A stretch of 64,000 bases of DNA from Candidatus Helarchaeota archaeon. GTDB taxonomy: Archaea; Asgardarchaeota; Lokiarchaeia; Helarchaeales; HEL-GB-A. This document shows, piece after piece, positions 43,274-51,626 of the stretch. The stretch lies in NCBI GenBank assembly GCA_013375455.1, contig JABXJT010000006.1, forward strand, positions 45,880 through 109,879, in the 5' to 3' direction. The notes below the pieces were generated by a model that saw only the letters and a list, made by a program, of their open reading frames with translations, searched no databases and was not told where the DNA came from. Position 1 is the stretch's first letter, and every line of letters begins with the position of its first letter. The position numbers and the translations under genes were made by a program.

Positions 43274-44341
43274 ATGGCTAATGAAAAGAAAAATGAGTCA
43301 AAAAAAGAGAAGGATGAATCTACTCCGGACTCGAGTTGTTGTTCCTTTGCAAAAACCACAGACTTGTTGGAAAAGCTCTTGGGGCAATCCCTAACCGAGC
43401 CTGAACCTGAAGCGATTGATGCCTCTTGTGATTGTGGGTGTACTACGCATGCTTCTGCGGAACCAACTGAGCCCATTCAGGATCCGAAAGAAATAAAGGA
43501 ATACGTAAAAAAGCGGTATGCTGGTCTAATCTCGCAACCTGTTTCATCCTGCTGTGGTCCTGTCGCTTCTAGCGATTCTCCAGTGAACACGTCTACTTTC
43601 CAGATCGATCTTGGAGATAAACGTAAATTTGCAGAAAAGCTGGGATATACAGAAGTTGAATTAAAAGACCTACCGAATGATGTCACGGATATTTCATTCG
43701 GCTGTGGGAATCCTACTGCGATTGCAGAGCTCAAACCAGGAGAAGTGGTCCTTGATTTAGGCTCTGGTGGGGGAATTGATGTCTTTCTTGCCGCAAAAAA
43801 GGTGGGCACAACGGGAAAAGCAATTGGGCTGGACATGACACCCGCCATGATCGAGAGAGCAAATGCCAATGCAGAAAAAATTGGTTTATCTAACGTTGAA
43901 TTTAAATTGGGTGAGATGGAAGCGATACCACTTATTGATGAATCCGTCGATGTGGTCATTTCAAATTGTGTTATTAATTTAAGTCCTGATAAAGCACAAG
44001 TTTTTCGCCAAATTTTCAGAGTTTTAAAGCCAGGTGGACGGCTAGCAGTATCTGACATCGTCTTGAATGGTGAATTACCCGATTTCATTAAGCGCGATTT
44101 CGAGGCATGGGCAGGCTGTGTTGCAGGAGCACTCCAAGAGGGAGATTACCTCCAAAGGATAAAGGATGCTGGATTTGAGGACGTTAAAATTGAATCAAAG
44201 CGGAGTGTAAAAGAATTAACTTATTCGATCAAACAAAATCCGGAAATTTTAGAAAAATTGAAACAAGAATGGGGTTCCAGTCCTGAGGAACTCTTGGGCA
44301 GAATCGTGAGTATTAAAGTTAAAGCATTCAAACCAAACTAA
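43274..44341 (+). CDS. arsM: Arsenite S-adenosylmethionine methyltransferase with Cys-rich N-terminus
   Basis: 355 residues. The SAM-binding motif DLGSGGGIDVFLAA is at 161-174. The family's arsenic-binding cysteines appear as SSCCGP (93-94), ISNCVINLSP (C232) and AGCVAGAL (C282); FGCGNP is at 142-147. The enzyme methylates As(III) step by step. About 60 extra N-terminal residues carry CC (22-23) and CDCGC (52-56), which may bind further arsenic or another metal. It is longer than most ArsM. The ribosome binding site is GAGGTT. It begins 9 bp after the kinase and ends at a T-run. Confidence 0.9.
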   Translation: MANEKKNESKKEKDESTPDSSCCSFAKTTDLLEKLLGQSLTEPEPEAIDASCDCGCTTHASAEPTEPIQDPKEIKEYVKKRYAGLISQPVSSCCGPVASSDSPVNTSTFQIDLGDKRKFAEKLGYTEVELKDLPNDVTDISFGCGNPTAIAELKPGEVVLDLGSGGGIDVFLAAKKVGTTGKAIGLDMTPAMIERANANAEKIGLSNVEFKLGEMEAIPLIDESVDVVISNCVINLSPDKAQVFRQIFRVLKPGGRLAVSDIVLNGELPDFIKRDFEAWAGCVAGALQEGDYLQRIKDAGFEDVKIESKRSVKELTYSIKQNPEILEKLKQEWGSSPEELLGRIVSIKVKAFKPN

Positions 44342-44349
44342 TTTTTTTT
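44342..44349 (+). terminator. T-run after arsM
   Basis: Eight T directly after the stop codon, followed by a new TATA box for the next gene. Confidence 0.5.
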
Positions 44350-44396
44350 CCGATTTTAAGCCCCCTACTTCTTTCTTTTTTAAGATTATAGCAAAG

Positions 44397-44405
44397 CATT
44401 TAAAT
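44397..44405 (+). promoter_or_regulatory. TATA box of the LarA-family gene
   Basis: CATTTAAAT lies 25-33 bp before the ATG at 44430, so transcript and coding region begin at almost the same base (leaderless). Confidence 0.5.
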
Positions 44406-44429
44406 CAATTTTTTGAATTAACGATAATC

Positions 44430-45656
44430 ATGGTTCAAGTAAAAATTCCATGGGCTGCATGGACAGATATTAAGGAGCATACTTTAACCTTTCCAGATTC
44501 GTGGAACGTGCAGGAATATCCAATCCAGAATGCTGAAGATATTTCCGATAAAAAAGTTCGGCAAGCCATTGCCACTCCCATTGGGACTAAATCTATTTCT
44601 GAAATTGCTGCAGGTAAAAAAAATGCAGCTATTGTAGTCGATGATATGACGCGTTTAACTCCTGCCTACCGCATTGTACCCTTCGTGATTAAAGAATTGG
44701 AAAGCGCAGGCATTCACCAAAAGGATATCGTCATAATTATTGCTTTAGGTGCCCATCGCCCCATGAGACGAAGTGATATGATTAAAAAGTTAGGGGAATC
44801 CATTGTAAATACCATGAATATTCAAAATCACCATCCTTATGAGAATTTGGTCGATTTAGGAGTTACTGAAAGTGGAACACCTATCCATGCTAACAAGACA
44901 TATTACGAAGCGGACGTGAAAATTGCGGTGAGCGGTGTCATTCCCCACCCCTTAGCAGGCTATGGGGGAGGAGCAAAGATAATTTTGCCAGGGGTGTGTG
45001 GAATAGAAACTTTGGAAGCTAATCATCGCGCTGGTCTGGAGGGAGGGAGTAGTGGGTATGGCTATGTCACGAAGGCACGTCTAGATATTGAAAGTACAGC
45101 AGAAAAAGTCGGACTAGACTATAGTATAAATGTAATATTGACAATGCGGGGTGGGATTGCAGGGATATTTGCAGGACATTTTATTGATGCACATCGAAAG
45201 GCAATGGAGCTTGGAAAAAAAGTGTATGCAACCAAAACTCCACCTAAAGGAATCGATATCGGGATTTTTAACCTGTACCCAGAAGACACGGAGCTGAACC
45301 AAGCTAATAAAAGTTTCAATTATATTCTGTCCTCAAAGACATTCCTTACTAGAAAGGCTACAGTTCTAGCAACCGCGGCGTGTACGGAAGGCCGTGGCTA
45401 TCACGCATTAATGGCAGAAACAGGCGCTAAGTTATATACGAACTGGGGAAATCACATCCTTTGGGAAATAATTTTTAGGAAACGACGTTTTGCCTTTTTC
45501 TCACCAAATGTTAATGAAGCCGATATTCACCATATTTTCCCGGAAACAACAATCTTTTCGCGAAATTGGGATGTTCTAATTGATAAGTTGCGGGAAATCC
45601 ATGGTGATGCAGCCAACGTAGCTGTTTTCCCCTGTAGCATTTCAGTACCTGAATAA
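44430..45656 (+). CDS. LarA-family nickel-dependent racemase/epimerase
   Basis: 408 residues. DDMTRLTP (71-78), GAHRPM with H109, NHHPYEN, and PHPLAGYGGGAKIILPG with H173 and K183 match the residues that hold the nickel-pincer cofactor in LarA (His108, His174 and Lys184 in Lactiplantibacillus plantarum). Family members interconvert lactate or other 2-hydroxy acid stereoisomers. The cofactor-making genes larB, larC and larE are not in the window. The substrate is uncertain; a role beside the dehydratase-like pair at 28 kb (both act on 2-hydroxy acids) is only a thought. Confidence 0.85.
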   Translation: MVQVKIPWAAWTDIKEHTLTFPDSWNVQEYPIQNAEDISDKKVRQAIATPIGTKSISEIAAGKKNAAIVVDDMTRLTPAYRIVPFVIKELESAGIHQKDIVIIIALGAHRPMRRSDMIKKLGESIVNTMNIQNHHPYENLVDLGVTESGTPIHANKTYYEADVKIAVSGVIPHPLAGYGGGAKIILPGVCGIETLEANHRAGLEGGSSGYGYVTKARLDIESTAEKVGLDYSINVILTMRGGIAGIFAGHFIDAHRKAMELGKKVYATKTPPKGIDIGIFNLYPEDTELNQANKSFNYILSSKTFLTRKATVLATAACTEGRGYHALMAETGAKLYTNWGNHILWEIIFRKRRFAFFSPNVNEADIHHIFPETTIFSRNWDVLIDKLREIHGDAANVAVFPCSISVPE

Positions 45657-45744
45657 AAGAAAATTCTTATACTCTATGTTAATTCTCATTTTACAGCAAT
45701 GTATAACTTTTGTTGAAGACGTCACCTTTTGGGACGAATCTAAA

Positions 45745-45823
45745 GTGACAAAAATTAATATTATTGGTTCTGGCGTAGGCGGCTCTAGAGTGGGCGCACT
45801 TCTCGCAGATGGCGGTTTCGAAA
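45745..45823 (+). pseudogene. Truncated copy of the FAD oxidoreductase N-terminus
   Basis: GTGACAAAAATTAATATT and what follows, encoding KINIIGSGVGGSRVGALLADGGF, repeat the first 26 codons of the intact gene at 47615 with about 80% DNA identity. After codon 26 the similarity stops and the frame runs into unrelated sequence. It is a leftover of a duplication or a broken insertion. Confidence 0.75.
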
Positions 45824-45833
45824 TTCTTCATTC

Positions 45834-46022
45834 TCATTTTTGGGCAAGAAGTTGTTTACCCTTTTCCCGTCCCTCCGTGGTGAGATAATACAGTTTCGTG
45901 GGCCCCGAAATCTGGAGCTTGATGAACTTATCGACGATCAGGTTGAGATACTTAGGGATTGTGTTTTGATTCACCCCGATCCGCTCCGCGATCTGATTGA
46001 TGTTCAAGGAGGGATTTTCCAC
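45834..46022 (-). pseudogene. Winged-helix regulator fragment
   Basis: 62 residues with an HTH (LNINQIAERIGVNQNTIPKY) and a wing (GPTKLYYLTTEGREKGKQLL), as in ArsR-type or similar regulators. The frame stays open about 27 codons upstream of the GTG at 46022 (to near 46103), with a plausible first helix (FTLYLDAIVTCLYQ) but no start codon. So it may be the end of a broken gene or a small functional protein with an unusual start. It immediately adjoins the truncated oxidoreductase copy. Confidence 0.55.
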
Positions 46023-46254
46023 TTGGTACAGGCACGTTACGATAGCGTCGAGATATAGTGTGAATAATCCTGATTTGATTCTTAGATGTTCTATACCTTA
46101 AAGGATTTGTTATTACAAGCATTATATTGAGATTTTCGTAGAATTACGAATTTCTTAAAGATATATGTTTAAATACTTAATATATGAAAAATATAGATGA
46201 ATATTATTAAAATATTAATAAGAATTGTTTAGCAAATAAAATAGGGGGTCTGAA

Positions 46255-46314
46255 ATGGCTCTCGGGGACGCGGAACCCGCCTTTCTCATTTTGAGTAATA
46301 AAAATTCACTTTAA
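46255..46314 (+). CDS. Possible 19-residue leader ORF
   Basis: AGGGGG six bases ahead of an ATG gives a strong initiation site for MALGDAEPAFLILSNKNSL, ending 6 bp before the ATG of the membrane protein at 46321. A coupled leader or a relic are both possible. Confidence 0.25.
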   Translation: MALGDAEPAFLILSNKNSL

Positions 46315-46320
46315 AAGGTA

Positions 46321-47097
46321 ATGAATTTGCAGCTTGATGCATTTGGAATCGTGAGTTTAATTCTAATACTGGTCATTTTTAGCGTTTTCATCTTTTTTTA
46401 CATCCTCGTCTGGAAAACAGAAGAGGTCCCACTCACCCACAAGATTCTTTATGGCGGGCTATTCGTGCCCATTACGTTCTATCTTTTTTTCGGTATTCTC
46501 TTTCAGTTCGTTGAAGATCATGCCTTGTCCTTCCTCATCTATGTTCTTATTGCCGGTCAAATTTTAATAATCATGATTTCGGACAGTTCGGGCGATGAAA
46601 CGGTGCGAAAACTTCGGTTCGGGCGATTTTTTCTGTATTCAATTGGGTTTGCCATAGGGCTTTTTGCATTTTTTGTCCTTTATTTCCTTGTTTTCATATT
46701 CGTGATTGTTTTTGGAATTTCTCATATAAGCACTTGGCATGTTGACAGGATGGTTTTGGTTATGATAGTTGGGATTATCATATTTCTCTTTTCACTGTGG
46801 GGATTTAGTAAAGAAGAAAAATATGGGACGGAAGGGAAAATGAAGGGGACTGCTTTATTTTGGGCCACCATGGTACTATGGGCGTTTTCGTTAGTAACAA
46901 TTATGCTAGGATTATTTACTGTTATCGATCTAATATTCTTTCAACAATATGGTCATTATCTCATCATCAATATTGAAATATTCCCTGACTATAATTTTTT
47001 AGCCGGTGCTTCATACTTTCCCATTGGAATTGTTCTATTTATTTTGAGTTGGAGGAAGATTAGGAGAGATCATCGCTATCGGAAGCAATTTTATTAG
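46321..47097 (+). CDS. Polytopic membrane protein, unknown
   Basis: 258 residues with about seven hydrophobic segments. Loops are short and charged (KEEKYGTEGKMKG; terminal RKIRRDHRYRKQFY), so the C-terminus is probably cytoplasmic. No family recognised. AAAAGGTA before the ATG. The 3' end overlaps by 63 bp with a minus-strand decayed ORF. Confidence 0.65.
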   Translation: MNLQLDAFGIVSLILILVIFSVFIFFYILVWKTEEVPLTHKILYGGLFVPITFYLFFGILFQFVEDHALSFLIYVLIAGQILIIMISDSSGDETVRKLRFGRFFLYSIGFAIGLFAFFVLYFLVFIFVIVFGISHISTWHVDRMVLVMIVGIIIFLFSLWGFSKEEKYGTEGKMKGTALFWATMVLWAFSLVTIMLGLFTVIDLIFFQQYGHYLIINIEIFPDYNFLAGASYFPIGIVLFILSWRKIRRDHRYRKQFY

Positions 47098-47445
47098 GAT
47101 TAAAAAATATTGATGGATGAATTCAGATAATTTTTCCCATTCGGGACGGATTTTTGGGTCGCGGATATCTTTCTGCTCGAAGTCTCTTAGTTTCGCGGCT
47201 AATCGACGAGTTTCCTCACGCAGTAGATCCCACTTTGGAGCGTGGGGTTTCAGTAAGCGATTCAACCACTGGATTAATTGGTCGAGTTCTTTATATTTAA
47301 ATATTAAGAGCAACAAAGCCGTATCGATGAATTCGTTCCCGATCAACCCAAAAAGCTTGAAGATTAAAGTTATTAGATGGTACTCTTTAAATGGTTATTT
47401 TTTAATTATGAGATCTATGAAAATAGCATCTAAAAGAGTATCCAT
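47035..47445 (-). pseudogene. Orphan ORF interrupted by an in-frame stop
   Basis: From an ATG at 47445 the frame reads MDTLLDAIFIDLIIKK, then TAA (47397-47395), then continues in the same frame for about 119 codons to 47035. The longer part, ELDQLIQWLNRLLKPHAPKW through a charged helix (EETRRLAAKLRDFEQKD), looks like real protein. A TTG at 47346 could restart it as a 103-residue protein. The family is unknown. It could be a nonsense mutant, a sequencing error, or a shorter real gene. Its overlap with the plus-strand membrane gene weakens the case for a working gene. Confidence 0.45.
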
Positions 47446-47614
47446 TTCAAGGATACGCCGCTTCGATCATTAAAATTATTGAGAAGTTTAGTTCCAACAA
47501 AAATATTCTTTAATATCTCAATATACTTAAAACAGTGGAATCGTTAAATGAGAACGGTTATTCATTTTTTTAACCGAGAAAAAGAACATAACAACTATAT
47601 AAGCAGGATTAAAA

Positions 47615-49000
47615 GTGAAAAAAATTAATATTGTTGGTTCTGGCGTAGGCGGCTCCGGAGTCGGCGCACTCTTAGCAAATGCTGGTTTCGATGTGGAACT
47701 TTTCGAGAAAAATTCTCTCCCTGGAGGGCGATTTTGCACTTACGAGAAGGAGGGATTCAACGTTGATGTAGGTTGCCATATCATTGGTAACTGTGAGAAG
47801 GGAACTCTCGGAGAGATCCTTGATCGGATCGGCATGCCAATTCAATGGGCACATGTGAGAAAACCAGGACCAATTATTCATTTTAATGGAGAATACATCC
47901 ATTTCCCACGCGACCTTCCTAAATTGAACCTACCGAAACAAGAGGTAAAAGGTCTTCTCAACATGTTTTCCGAAGTTATCCAAACCCCGGAAGACAAAAT
48001 CGAAGAATATGATGATATTGACGTCCATTCTTTTGTCTCCAAGTATTCCACCGATCCACGGGTTCGGTCCTTGTTTGCGCTTTCATTAGGAGTCATGTTT
48101 GTAGCGCCAGATTTTTTAGCTTCTATGGGTGAGTGGATTTTTGCCCAAAGAGAACTCCAAGAAAAACGAAGTCTGGGCCTTCCGATTGGAGGATGCATTT
48201 CCGTGCCAAAAACCTACTGTAAGGGTATTGAAAAGAATGGTGGAAAAATTCACTATAATACACGGGTAAAGCGAATCGTCGTGGAGGATAATAAAGCGAC
48301 TGGTATTGAACTAGAGGACGGAACATTTGTTGCATCTGATATTGTAATTTCAAATGCTGGGATAAAACCGACTGTGAACGATTTAGTTGGGAAAAAATTC
48401 TTCACCCCTGAATATCTCAAATTAGTTGATTCCTACCAATACTCCTTCGCTACCCTCATGGTTAAGGTGGCATTAAAACGGAAGATTACCGATCAGAAAT
48501 TCATTTGTTATGTCTCTGGCGAGAATCTTGAAGAATTTGCAATGGATGTATTCGAGAAGGGAATCCCTGAAAAACATGTGATGGCCATGGTCCCCATCAT
48601 TTCAAATTTAGACCCATCCACAGCTCCAGAGGGAAAACAACTATTAATCGCGGGAGCAGGTGCCCCAACTGGTCCAGAACAAGGGGATTGTAATTATGAG
48701 AAGTGGGCAGAGGCCATACTCAATTCTTTGCGGGATATCTGGCCTAATATTGATGATGACATCCTGTGGGTTGATGTGACAACACCAGCCGATATCAATA
48801 AATATGCGGGAAAGGACGGCGTGGTCGTTGGAATTAGCCAGATCGTCGGACAGGTGGGGAAAAATCGACCGAAGCAGGAGTTACCCATCGAAAATTTGTG
48901 TTGTTGTGGGGCAGATACGGGGGGCCGTCATATCGGTGTTGAAATAGCAGGAGAGAGCGCGCTACGGCTCTTTGACAAGTTAAAAGATCAGAAAAAATAA
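47615..49000 (+). CDS. Phytoene-desaturase-like FAD/NAD(P)-binding oxidoreductase
   Basis: 461 residues. The dinucleotide motif GSGVGGSGVGALLANAG (7-23) and FEKNSLPGGRFCTYEKEGF are followed by VDVGCHIIGN, as in the CrtI/amine-oxidase-like group; CGADTGGRHIGVEIAGESA near the end is the second FAD contact. Such enzymes desaturate, isomerise or saturate polyprenyl chains, or act on other lipids. GTG start. It is first of four plus-strand genes with gaps of 16, 41 and 19 bp, so probably one operon with a transporter, a CoA-transferase and a glycosyltransferase. Confidence 0.85.
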   Translation: MKKINIVGSGVGGSGVGALLANAGFDVELFEKNSLPGGRFCTYEKEGFNVDVGCHIIGNCEKGTLGEILDRIGMPIQWAHVRKPGPIIHFNGEYIHFPRDLPKLNLPKQEVKGLLNMFSEVIQTPEDKIEEYDDIDVHSFVSKYSTDPRVRSLFALSLGVMFVAPDFLASMGEWIFAQRELQEKRSLGLPIGGCISVPKTYCKGIEKNGGKIHYNTRVKRIVVEDNKATGIELEDGTFVASDIVISNAGIKPTVNDLVGKKFFTPEYLKLVDSYQYSFATLMVKVALKRKITDQKFICYVSGENLEEFAMDVFEKGIPEKHVMAMVPIISNLDPSTAPEGKQLLIAGAGAPTGPEQGDCNYEKWAEAILNSLRDIWPNIDDDILWVDVTTPADINKYAGKDGVVVGISQIVGQVGKNRPKQELPIENLCCCGADTGGRHIGVEIAGESALRLFDKLKDQKK

Positions 49001-49016
49001 AACAAGGTATATTATA

Positions 49017-50348
49017 ATGGCATCTGAAGAAAAGGAAGAAGCTCCCATAAAACAACAGAACATGTTATTATATGCCATCACCAATTTTGGTGTATTCTTA
49101 TTATTTAGTTTTCCACCAACCTTCCTTTATTATTTCTTTACAGATCCAGTCGCGAGTGGAGGCTTAAATTTCAATGTTCAAGAGGATGCTATTAGGTATC
49201 TCCTCATCGCAATTGGGTTAATTATTGGAATTTTTGCCGGTCCGTTATTTGGTTACTTGAGTGACCGCACACGAACCCGTTTTGGGCGCCGACGAATTTG
49301 GATGGCAATTTTTGGACCTTTGATGGCGTTCTCTTTTGTTATGCTCACCATCCCCTTCGGGCGAGAGTATTTTTTAACGCCTGAATCCGCGACTTTTTAC
49401 CTCATCATTGTATATATCATATATTCCATCTTTGTAAATGCCTTCAACACGCCTTATGGAGGACTCATGGCGGATATTACGACTCCTGAGAACCGGTTAG
49501 AAATGTCAGGAATGTTTAATATTTTTGGAGCGTTGGGTACCGCCTTGGGGTTGTTTCTTCCAGTAATCATACTTAGCTTCACCAATTCATGGGTTATGGT
49601 CACTCTCGTGTATGGGTTAATATTGCTAACGACCAGCTTTATCACGCTCTTTACCATAAAAGAACCACACGCAATCTCTGACACATGGCATAAAATAAAA
49701 AAAATCCCTTTTAGAGAAATTTTAAAAAATAGAAAATTCGTTATCTTTGAATCTGCCCAGTTTTGTTGGAATTTAGCCTTTAACCTCGTGCTCGCGGCGC
49801 TTCCCGCCATTGCCGATACGGTTTTCGGCTTAGGAACCGCCACTGAATTTGGAATGATGGCAGTCATTCTCTTGTTAATATTAGGAATATTCTTTTTTAT
49901 GTACATGAGAAAAGGTGATCAATGGGGAAAACAACGAACCATGACCTTTGCGTTGATCTATTTAGCGTTTGTAATCCCCTTAGGAACTTTTATATATTAT
50001 ACGCGCCTAATTCTTCCCATCCCCATCCTAATTCAGGGGGTTATCTATATTTCGATGATAGCAGTAGGGCTTTCGGCTATTTTTGTATTTCCTATAGCAA
50101 TTCTCTTGGATATCATTCGAAAGGATCAAGAAGCTTCATACATGGGCGTGAATGCCATTTTTATGAATGCATCAGGTGCTGTAGGGACTCTAATTATTTT
50201 TGGGGTAACTGCAACTTATGCGGAAGATGCATTTTTCATCGTGGCGCCTATTCTAGGGTTTATTTTACTCATTGCAGGGGCAATTTTTCTTATCTTTCCC
50301 TTGTACGACAAAAAATCCGGAATGACTGGTACTCAAAGTCAGTCCTAG
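49017..50348 (+). CDS. MFS transporter, GPH sugar:cation symporter-like
   Basis: 443 residues with 12 membrane segments. Between segments 2 and 3 the MFS motif reads GYLSDRTRTRFGRRRIWM, the form seen in glycoside-pentoside-hexuronide symporters; NAFNTPYGGLMADITTPENR is the next cytoplasmic loop of that group. Substrate unknown. AAGGTATATTATA precedes the ATG. It is co-directional and close to the FAD enzyme and the CoA-transferase, so it may import or export a compound of their pathway. Confidence 0.85.
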   Translation: MASEEKEEAPIKQQNMLLYAITNFGVFLLFSFPPTFLYYFFTDPVASGGLNFNVQEDAIRYLLIAIGLIIGIFAGPLFGYLSDRTRTRFGRRRIWMAIFGPLMAFSFVMLTIPFGREYFLTPESATFYLIIVYIIYSIFVNAFNTPYGGLMADITTPENRLEMSGMFNIFGALGTALGLFLPVIILSFTNSWVMVTLVYGLILLTTSFITLFTIKEPHAISDTWHKIKKIPFREILKNRKFVIFESAQFCWNLAFNLVLAALPAIADTVFGLGTATEFGMMAVILLLILGIFFFMYMRKGDQWGKQRTMTFALIYLAFVIPLGTFIYYTRLILPIPILIQGVIYISMIAVGLSAIFVFPIAILLDIIRKDQEASYMGVNAIFMNASGAVGTLIIFGVTATYAEDAFFIVAPILGFILLIAGAIFLIFPLYDKKSGMTGTQSQS

Positions 50349-50389
50349 TTCCAATATCCTTAAAAAACGAAGCAATCCAACGTATTCTT

Positions 50390-51607
50390 ATGACATTACC
50401 TTTAGAAGGAATCCGAATTTTAGACTTATCACGCCTCTTACCTGGACCGTTTGCTTCGAAGTTACTCGCGGATTTTGGAGCTGAAGTTATTAAAGTAGAG
50501 GATCCGATTCAGGGTGATTATGTTCGCTGGCGAACTCCTCATTTCATTAAAGGCGAAAATAAACAAAGCGCTTTATTCGTTGCCTTAAATCGAAATAAAA
50601 AATCGATAATTCTTAATTTAAAAGATCCGAGGGGACAAGAAATCTTTTATAAACTAGCGGAAACGGCCGATGTCATCTTTGAAACCTTTCGCCCGGGGGT
50701 TGTAAATAAACTCAAAATCGATTACCAAACTATTAAGAAAATCAATCCACAAATAATTTATTGTTCCTTGACGGGGTTTGGGCAAAATGGTCCGTATAGG
50801 GATTTACCCGGACATGACGTGAATTATCTCGGTGTAGCTGGAATTGCAAGCTTAACAGGGGAACCTGAACTCCCAAAATTGATGGGGGTTCAAGTGGCGG
50901 ATATCGGCGGTGGAGGATTAAATGCAGCGCTAGCGATACTCATGGCAATCATAGCTCGAAATAAGACAGGAAAAGGTCAATACGTTGATGTTGCGATGCT
51001 CGATGGGGCAATGACTTGGCTAGTATATGCATTTCCAAGTTATTCGGCATTAAAAGATCTGCCCGTGCGAGGGGACGGCCGTTTGAGTGGAGGACGACCA
51101 GGCTACGGTATTTACAAAACTAAAGACGGAAAATTTATAGCTGTTGGCGCGCTTGAACAAAAATTTTGGAAGAATCTCTGCACTACCATTAATCATGATG
51201 ATTTGATTGAAGCTCATAGACCAACAGGTAAATTGAAAGACGAAATAAAAGAAATTTTTAAAGAAACTTTTTTAACCAAGACGCGAGATGAATGGTTTGA
51301 AATATCGAAGAAAGCCGATATCTGTATTTCCCCCGTGTATGAAATAAATGAAGTAATGGATGATCCTCAAGTAAAAGCACGGGAAATGATCCTTGATTTT
51401 GAGGATTCACGGGTGGGTACTATTAAATACTTGGGAATGCCATTCAAACTCTCTGATACCCCAGGGACGATTCGAATGCAATCACCTGGATATGGTGAAC
51501 ATACAGGTGAAATCTTACGTTCCCTCAATTATAGTGATGAGCAAATTCAGGACCTCCTTAAGGAGGGCGTTATCAGTCCCAACCCCATTGAAAAAAAAGG
51601 AGAATGA
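50390..51607 (+). CDS. Class III CoA-transferase / alpha-methylacyl-CoA racemase-like
   Basis: 405 residues. GIRILDLSRLLPGPFASKLL opens the protein, followed by FGAEVIKVEDP, LNRNKKSIILNL, FRPGVVNKL and SLTGFGQNGPYRDLPGHDVN, in which His fits the racemase's catalytic His. The CaiB/BaiF family includes CoA-transferases and 2-methylacyl-CoA racemases. GHDVNYLGVAG favours the racemase branch. The upstream open frame back to 49922 overlaps the transporter and is not part of the protein. Start at the ATG at 50390; no clear ribosome binding site. Confidence 0.87.
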   Translation: MTLPLEGIRILDLSRLLPGPFASKLLADFGAEVIKVEDPIQGDYVRWRTPHFIKGENKQSALFVALNRNKKSIILNLKDPRGQEIFYKLAETADVIFETFRPGVVNKLKIDYQTIKKINPQIIYCSLTGFGQNGPYRDLPGHDVNYLGVAGIASLTGEPELPKLMGVQVADIGGGGLNAALAILMAIIARNKTGKGQYVDVAMLDGAMTWLVYAFPSYSALKDLPVRGDGRLSGGRPGYGIYKTKDGKFIAVGALEQKFWKNLCTTINHDDLIEAHRPTGKLKDEIKEIFKETFLTKTRDEWFEISKKADICISPVYEINEVMDDPQVKAREMILDFEDSRVGTIKYLGMPFKLSDTPGTIRMQSPGYGEHTGEILRSLNYSDEQIQDLLKEGVISPNPIEKKGE

Positions 51608-51626
51608 AATTTAAGGAAGTTTAACA

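Noticed and set aside
47035..47445. Read-through of the in-frame stop as pyrrolysine or selenocysteine
   Set aside because: The stop is TAA, which serves neither; decay, error or a downstream start is simpler.
49922..50389. Open frame running 156 codons into the CoA-transferase, as if it were a longer protein
   Set aside because: It overlaps the transporter gene in another frame, its sequence is Ser/Tyr/Cys-rich and unlike any domain, and homology begins at the ATG at 50390.
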